A stretch of DNA of 64,000 nucleotides from Rubellimicrobium arenae (GTDB lineage: Bacteria; Pseudomonadota; Alphaproteobacteria; Rhodobacterales; Rhodobacteraceae): NCBI RefSeq assembly GCF_017916275.1, contig NZ_JAFMST010000002.1:372001-436000 (forward strand), in the 5' to 3' direction. Made by a program: the position numbers and the translations under genes. Shown here one piece after another: positions 59,308-64,000 of the stretch; within the stretch, counting starts at the first letter, position 1; every line of letters starts with the position of its first letter. The notes under the pieces are model-generated. The model saw only the letters and a list, made by a program, of their open reading frames with translations. It had not been told where the DNA came from and searched no databases.

Positions 59308-60692
59308 TAGGCGTGCAGTCCTGTCAGGGGGCGCGAAGCGCGTCGCCAGAACCGTGCCATGAGCAGCACGGAGGCGCAAACCAGTGACGCGACGAGCCCG
59401 ATCCAGACCCCGACCTCGTGCCAGCCCAGCACGAAGCCCAGCAGATAGCCGATGGGTATGCCCAGGCCCCAGTAGCTCAGCGCGGCGAAGATCATCGGCA
59501 CCGTGGTGTCCTGGATTCCACGGAGGAGCCCGATGGCCAGGACCTGCGCGCCGTCGAAGATCTGGAAAATGGCGGCCAGCCCCAGGAGCGTGACGCCCAC
59601 GGCCAGCACCTCGGGCCGCTTCGGGTCCGCGGGGTCCACGAACAGGGACAGGAGCTGCTCGGGATAAAGAAGGAACAGGGCGCTCGCCAGGATGGCGAGG
59701 CTGGCCGACAGCACGATGGCCACGACGGCCCCCTGCCTCATCCCTTCGTGGTCGCCGCGCCCCAGCGCCTGGCCGGTGCGGACCGTGACGGCCTGGCTGA
59801 GCCCCAGGTGGACGTTAAACGTGGCCGACGCCAGCTGCAGGGCCACGCCATGCGCGGCCAACGGCACCTCGCCGACCCAACCCACCATGATGGCCGATCC
59901 GGCGAAGAGACCGACTTCGGCGAGGAGTTGCCCGCCGATGGGCCAGCCGAGGCGGAACACCCGACCCATGGCGGCCCAGTCCGGACGCCAGAACCGCGCG
60001 AGGAGTTCGTACTCGGGCAGCCGGAGAAGCGCATAGCCCAGCAGCAGCAGCGTCGAGAGCGTTTGCGTGGCCAGCGCGGCCCAGGCCGCGCCCTCGATGC
60101 CCATCTCGGGCAGGCCCCAGGCGCCGAAGATCAGGGCATAACCCCAGACGGCGTTCAGCATCGCCGATCCGATGGTCGCCCAGAGAAGGACGGCCGTCCG
60201 TTCGAGGGACGTCAGGAAGGAGCGCAGGACCATGCCGACGATGGTCGGGATGATGCCCCATCCCGCGATGCCCAGATAGCGTCCGGCCTGGTCGGCCACC
60301 TCGGCTTCCTGCCCCATGGCGGCGAACAGGTGGCCCGATCCCAGGAGCACCACCAGCGCGAAGACGGCGTAGGCCAGGGACAGCCAGAGCCCCATGCGCG
60401 TGATGCGCCGCACCTCGCGGATGTCGCCCTCCTCCGACGCCTTGGCGGCGAGCGGCATGACCGCTCCGGCAAAGCCCGACCCCATCAGCATCATGATGTA
60501 CCAGAGCGACGAAGCCAGCACGATCCCGGCCAGAGCGGTCACGTCGTACCAGCCCAGAAGGACGGTGTCCGTCAGGTGGATGGCGAAGCCGGCAAGGTTC
60601 GATCCGATCAAGGGCACGGCGAGCCCGAGAAGGCCGCGAGCATGGCCGGACCAGCCCGTGAGGGCCGGGGACAGGGCGGGTGCTTGGGTCAT
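59307..60692 (-). CDS. MATE family efflux transporter
   Basis: A 461-residue antiporter with 12 membrane helices in two similar halves. The second half contains GQALGRGDHEGMRQG, a typical MATE loop. It exports cationic drugs using Na or H. It is first of a two-gene unit with DedA. Confidence 0.9.
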   Translation of the reverse strand: MTQAPALSPALTGWSGHARGLLGLAVPLIGSNLAGFAIHLTDTVLLGWYDVTALAGIVLASSLWYIMMLMGSGFAGAVMPLAAKASEEGDIREVRRITRMGLWLSLAYAVFALVVLLGSGHLFAAMGQEAEVADQAGRYLGIAGWGIIPTIVGMVLRSFLTSLERTAVLLWATIGSAMLNAVWGYALIFGAWGLPEMGIEGAAWAALATQTLSTLLLLGYALLRLPEYELLARFWRPDWAAMGRVFRLGWPIGGQLLAEVGLFAGSAIMVGWVGEVPLAAHGVALQLASATFNVHLGLSQAVTVRTGQALGRGDHEGMRQGAVVAIVLSASLAILASALFLLYPEQLLSLFVDPADPKRPEVLAVGVTLLGLAAIFQIFDGAQVLAIGLLRGIQDTTVPMIFAALSYWGLGIPIGYLLGFVLGWHEVGVWIGLVASLVCASVLLMARFWRRASRPLTGLHA

Positions 60693-60781
60693 GGCGGCGG
60701 AGTTAGGCCGGAACGGCTCTGGCGTCTAGGTAGATGAACACGCAATGACCAGGCTGGCGCGGATTGCAGCAGTTTGGAAAC

Positions 60782-60818
60782 CGGAGGCTCCTTCGGCGCG
60801 GCGCCGGACGAGCCTCCG
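60782..60818 (-). terminator. terminator-like hairpin after the oxygenase gene
   Basis: CGGAGGCTC and GAGCCTCCG arms enclose a 19-base loop that itself can pair (CGGCGC). It begins 6 bases after the oxygenase stop on the minus strand and is followed by GTTTCC. The U-tract is weak. Confidence 0.6.
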
Positions 60819-60823
60819 TCGGA

Positions 60824-61789
60824 TCAGGTGCCCGTCGCCGTGAACTTGGCCCGGAGGTAGGGACCGGACCGGACCGGTGGATACGCGTCCGAGCCGTCGA
60901 GCGGCGTGATCTCGGCCTCCCAGTCGGGCTGATGGAAGAAGGCGAGGCTTTGCCGCGCGGGCTGTCCGGGGATGGCGACCACGCGATGGAGCGTGGACAC
61001 CCAGCGGTCGGCGGTCCAGCGGGCCATCAGGTCGCCGATGTTGACGACGAAACAGCCCGGCGGGGCCGTGACTTCGGTCCATTGGCCGCTGTGGGGGTCG
61101 CGGATCTCCAGCCCCCGCGAACCCGGCTGCGGGAGGAGGATCGTGAGGGAGCCGTAGTCGGTATGCGCTCCGGCCCGCTGCTGGCCGGGCAGCGCGGCCT
61201 CCGGCGTGGCCGGGTAGTGCAAGGCGCGCAGCGCCGAGACGGGGGCGGTCAGGTAGGCGTCGAAGAAGGTCTCGGGCAGGTTCAGCGCCGCGGCCATGGC
61301 GCGCATGACGCGGGCGGCAAGATCCTCGAGCGCGCGGTAATAGGCCTCCCACGCCTCGCGGAAGCCGGGGAGGTCGGGCCAGAGGGTCGGGGCGTAGTAG
61401 AAGGCGTAGGCGTCGGGATCGGCGATGCCGCCCGGACGCGTGAGGGGACCGCCGTTGAACGACTCCTTGAGGTCGGGGGGCGTCTCCTCCCCCTTGGACC
61501 GGGCCAGCGCCTCGCGGTCAGGGCCAAGCCAGCCATAGGGGTAGCCGGGATAAGGGGCGGACACCTTCGCCTTTTCCTCGGGCGGGAGGGCGAAGAAGTC
61601 CTGCGCAGCCCGCCAGACCCCCTGGATGGTCGCCTCGGGCACGCCATGGCCCGACAGCACAAGGAAGCCCGTCTCGCGGCAGATGCGGTCGAGGTCCTGG
61701 GCCGAGGCGGCGCGGGCTGCCCCTGTCGCCCCTTCGAAGGCGGCAAGGTCGAAGGCGCGGATCAGCGGCGCCGTGGCAAGATCGGTCAC
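60824..61789 (-). CDS. isopenicillin N synthase-like 2OG-Fe(II) oxygenase
   Basis: A 321-residue oxygenase. Iron ligands H209 and D211 (AHTDYG) and H268 (STLHRV), with R279-x-S281 (RQSLAFF) for 2-oxoglutarate. The N-terminal DIOX_N domain shows GFLVLSGHGV. It overlaps the epimerase gene by 4 bases, so the pair is co-translated. Substrate unknown; not evidence of antibiotic synthesis. Confidence 0.88.
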   Translation of the reverse strand: MTDLATAPLIRAFDLAAFEGATGAARAASAQDLDRICRETGFLVLSGHGVPEATIQGVWRAAQDFFALPPEEKAKVSAPYPGYPYGWLGPDREALARSKGEETPPDLKESFNGGPLTRPGGIADPDAYAFYYAPTLWPDLPGFREAWEAYYRALEDLAARVMRAMAAALNLPETFFDAYLTAPVSALRALHYPATPEAALPGQQRAGAHTDYGSLTILLPQPGSRGLEIRDPHSGQWTEVTAPPGCFVVNIGDLMARWTADRWVSTLHRVVAIPGQPARQSLAFFHQPDWEAEITPLDGSDAYPPVRSGPYLRAKFTATGT

Positions 61790-62670
61790 GGCAGGTCCCT
61801 CCAGCCATGCGAGGGCGCGTAGTTGAGCAGCCGCTTGGCCTTGGCATTGCAGTAGAAGGTCTCGTATTCACCCAGGGGCCGCCTGAGCGGAATGCCCTCA
61901 TAGAAGCGGTGGATCACCTCGGCCGAGGGGAGCCCGACGGAGCTGTCGTCGTTCGACACGTTGAAGACCTGATATCCGAGCCCGTCCGTCCTGAGGCAGC
62001 GGTCCACCATGTGGCCCAGGTCGCGCGCATCGATATAGGCAAAGATGTTGCGGCGGCGGACCTCGGGATGCTCGCGCCAGGTCTTGGCGTAGGCCAGGTA
62101 CTCGTGCGGCTCGATGACGTTGTTGATCCGCAGGGCGTAGATGTCGAAGCCGGTTCGGGCCTGGAAGCTGCGGGCTGTGGCCTCGTTGCAGACCTTGGAC
62201 ATGGCATAGCTGTCCTGCGGGACGGTCGGATGCTCCTCATCGACCGGGATGTAGTCCGGCCGCACCTCCCCGTCGGCGAAGCAGACGCCATAGGTGGTCT
62301 CGCTGGAGGCGATGATGACCTTGCGGATGCCGAGCTTGGTCGCGGCGTCGAGCACGTTGAAGGTGGACAGGACGTTGACGCGGTAGGTTTCGTTGTCGGC
62401 GGTCAGGAACATCGACGGGATCGCCGCAAAGTGGACCACCGCGTCGTAGCGGGGCACGCCCGTGCCGGGCTCCAGCTCCGCGCTGCTGGCATGCGAGGCC
62501 ATGGCGTTGAAGACCTGCGACCCATCTGTCAGATCCACGCGCAGGTCAGGGACTCCGGGATGGTTCAGTCGGTTCAGGTCGATGTTGACGACGCTGTGCC
62601 CCTGCTCGACCAGATGCGGGATCGCATGGCGGCCGGCCTTGCCGGCGCCGCCCGTGAAAAAGACGCGCAT
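61786..62670 (-). CDS. NAD-dependent epimerase/dehydratase (extended SDR)
   Basis: A 294-residue sugar-nucleotide type SDR. The NAD loop TGGAGKAG (6-13) is a valid TGxxGxxG. The catalytic pair Y155 and K159 is in DSYAMSKV, with Ser in ASSETTYG. It is upstream of the oxygenase and divergent from a GST gene across about 100 bases. Substrate not readable. Confidence 0.87.
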   Translation of the reverse strand: MRVFFTGGAGKAGRHAIPHLVEQGHSVVNIDLNRLNHPGVPDLRVDLTDGSQVFNAMASHASSAELEPGTGVPRYDAVVHFAAIPSMFLTADNETYRVNVLSTFNVLDAATKLGIRKVIIASSETTYGVCFADGEVRPDYIPVDEEHPTVPQDSYAMSKVCNEATARSFQARTGFDIYALRINNVIEPHEYLAYAKTWREHPEVRRRNIFAYIDARDLGHMVDRCLRTDGLGYQVFNVSNDDSSVGLPSAEVIHRFYEGIPLRRPLGEYETFYCNAKAKRLLNYAPSHGWRDLP

Positions 62671-62773
62671 GGGTGTTCCTCCTTTGCCGCGCCGGGAGTG
62701 AACCCCGCCCTGCCCCGGCTTTCAAGGCCGCGTGAGGACGTCTAGCAAGGAGGGATCAAGACGGAGAGACCTC

Positions 62774-63439
62774 ATGCCCGTGATCTACGGCGCCTACCGC
62801 AGCCGAGCGACCCGGAACTTCTGGCTCGCGGCGGAGATCGGGCTGGAGCTGGAGCTGAGGCAGGTCTGGCAGGCCTACCGGCTGGACAAGCCCGACGCGC
62901 CGGACGCGCCGCTCAACACCCGCTCGCGGGAGTTCCTGGCCTTGTCGCCGATGGGCGCGATTCCCGTCCTCGTGGATGGGGACTTGGTGTTGACCGAGTC
63001 GCTGGGCATCAACCTTTATCTCGCGCGCCGGTACGGCGGCGACTTCGGTCCCCGCGACGAGGCCGAGAACGCATTGATGACCCAGTGGACCCTGTTCGCG
63101 GCCACCTCGATGGAGGAGCCGGGCCTGACGATCCAGAACGCCTACACCTACGGCCGTGCCGACAGCGAAGGCGGGCGGGCCGAGATCGCCGAAATGGTCG
63201 AGCGGCTCGGGCGGCCCTTGCGCGTCCTGGAAGGGCATCTCTCCCGCGAGGATCACCTGGTTGGCGGCCGGTTCACCGTCGCGGACGTGAACCTGGCCGA
63301 GATCCTGCGCTACGGCACCGCGCACGAGCCGCTGCTGGCCGACTATCCGGCGGTGGACGAATGGCTTCGCGCGTGCCAAGCCCGTCCGGCGTTCAGGCAG
63401 ATGTGGGAGAAACGTTCCTCCGAGCCGATGTGGCTGTGA
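62774..63439 (+). CDS. glutathione S-transferase family protein
   Basis: A 221-residue protein. The thioredoxin-like N-terminal domain contains [19 protein letters not shown], the usual glutathione-binding cis-Pro and ES. The helical C-terminal domain ends with the [12 protein letters not shown]-capping box. ATG 62774 follows GGAGAG; the upstream in-frame start at 62732 is rejected. Likely detoxification. Confidence 0.88.
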   Translation: MPVIYGAYRSRATRNFWLAAEIGLELELRQVWQAYRLDKPDAPDAPLNTRSREFLALSPMGAIPVLVDGDLVLTESLGINLYLARRYGGDFGPRDEAENALMTQWTLFAATSMEEPGLTIQNAYTYGRADSEGGRAEIAEMVERLGRPLRVLEGHLSREDHLVGGRFTVADVNLAEILRYGTAHEPLLADYPAVDEWLRACQARPAFRQMWEKRSSEPMWL

Positions 63440-63485
63440 TTCAGGCCGGCTGCGTCACCCTGAAACGTTGCGAAAAGGGCAGGAA

Positions 63486-64000
63486 ATGACTAGTTGGGAA
63501 GAACACAACGAGAACGAATTTGCCATGCCCGACGACCTTCTCGCCGCTGCCGACACCTACGACGCGTCCTCCATCGAGGTGCTGGAAGGACTCGAGCCCG
63601 TTCGCAAGCGCCCCGGCATGTACATCGGGGGCACGGACGAGGCCGCACTGCACCATCTCGTTGCCGAGATCCTCGACAACTCCATGGACGAGGCGGTGGC
63701 GGGCCACGCCAACCGCATCGAGGTGGAGCTGTTGGCCGATGGATCCGTGACGATCCGCGACAACGGGCGCGGCATGCCCATCGACCCGCACCCCAAGTTC
63801 CCCGGCAAGTCGGCGCTGGAGGTGATCCACTGCACGCTCCACGCCGGGGGCAAGTTCTCGGGCAAGGCCTACGAGACCTCGGGCGGGTTGCACGGCGTGG
63901 GCGCGTCGGTGGTGAACGCGCTGTCGGACAGCCTTGTCGTGCAGGTCGCGCGGAACAAGACGCTTTATGAGCAGCGGTTTTCGCGCGGGATCCCGCTCGG
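63486..64000 (+). CDS. parE: DNA topoisomerase IV subunit B, 5' part
   Basis: The first ~171 codons of a type IIA topoisomerase ATPase subunit, cut by the window edge. GHKL motifs are present: [24 protein letters not shown] and [14 protein letters not shown], after the KRPGMYIGG strap. GyrB is excluded as less likely because the [13 protein letters not shown] block is ParE-like in this group. ATG 63486 is the first start; ATG 63525 (MPDDLLAA) is an equally likely one. Confidence 0.88.
   Translation, partial: MTSWEEHNENEFAMPDDLLAAADTYDASSIEVLEGLEPVRKRPGMYIGGTDEAALHHLVAEILDNSMDEAVAGHANRIEVELLADGSVTIRDNGRGMPIDPHPKFPGKSALEVIHCTLHAGGKFSGKAYETSGGLHGVGASVVNALSDSLVVQVARNKTLYEQRFSRGIPL

Noticed and set aside
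60824-61789. Beta-lactam biosynthesis from the IPNS-like protein
   Set aside because: IPNS-like folds are widespread; no ACV synthetase or related gene is nearby.

Overview
The window is a stretch of high-GC chromosome from an alphaproteobacterium, most likely a Rhodobacterales/Rhodobacteraceae member. The case rests on several things read in the sequence. There is a dense minus-strand core cluster: small ORF, murA, DUF2948, hisD, UPF0262, LMW phosphatase, infA, maf, rng-like, yacG. The tRNA-His has A73 and no G-1, a known alphaproteobacterial trait. RibB carries a degenerate GTP cyclohydrolase II domain. There are also MmcB and LdtR-like proteins. No rRNA, CRISPR array, prophage or intact insertion sequence was found.

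Layout. 1-5.3 kb: a TetR regulator with a perfect palindromic operator and an RND efflux pair. 5.3-10.3 kb: a tightly overlapped ABC importer operon (binding protein, two permeases, ATPase) ending in a PHP-domain metallo-phosphoesterase, preceded by two adjacent inverted repeats. 10.3-16.8 kb: the housekeeping cluster above. 16.85 kb: tRNA-Thr(GGT). 17.3-30.3 kb: a DUF4405 membrane protein, RtcB RNA ligase, a putative D-apionate lactonase, CorA, an acyl-CoA synthetase, an ABC exporter, a DegP-like protease, a lytic transglycosylase and TreZ. 30.6-34.2 kb: an Old-Yellow-Enzyme/FAD demethylase (StcD-like) divergent from a TetR gene and a ProC-like reductase, suggesting N-methylproline/betaine catabolism. 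34.7-37.5 kb: a chemoreceptor and a membrane diguanylate cyclase, convergent on a shared terminator. 38.4 kb: tRNA-His. 38.6-46.5 kb: riboflavin genes (ribE, ribBX, ribH, nusB on +, and ribD, nrdR on -), interrupted by a minus-strand RTX-repeat protein. 46.6-56.2 kb: rmuC, a dienelactone hydrolase, rpoD and dnaG (macromolecular-synthesis order), tadA, and an RluB-type pseudouridine synthase with a very long Arg-rich tail. 56.5-64 kb: an LdtR-like regulator, sdhE, an aspartate aminotransferase, DedA, MATE, a 2OG-Fe(II) oxygenase plus epimerase pair, a GST, and the 5' part of parE, which runs off the end.

Most genes are housekeeping. The parts that look least explained are the ABC-PHP operon with its double operator, the StcD-like enzyme with an altered iron-sulfur motif, the RNase E/G that stops where its zinc-link should begin and overlaps the zinc-ribbon gene yacG, the RTX gene sitting inside the riboflavin cluster, and the structured dnaG-rpoD and infA leaders. 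None of these proves a new system; each is set out below with a test.
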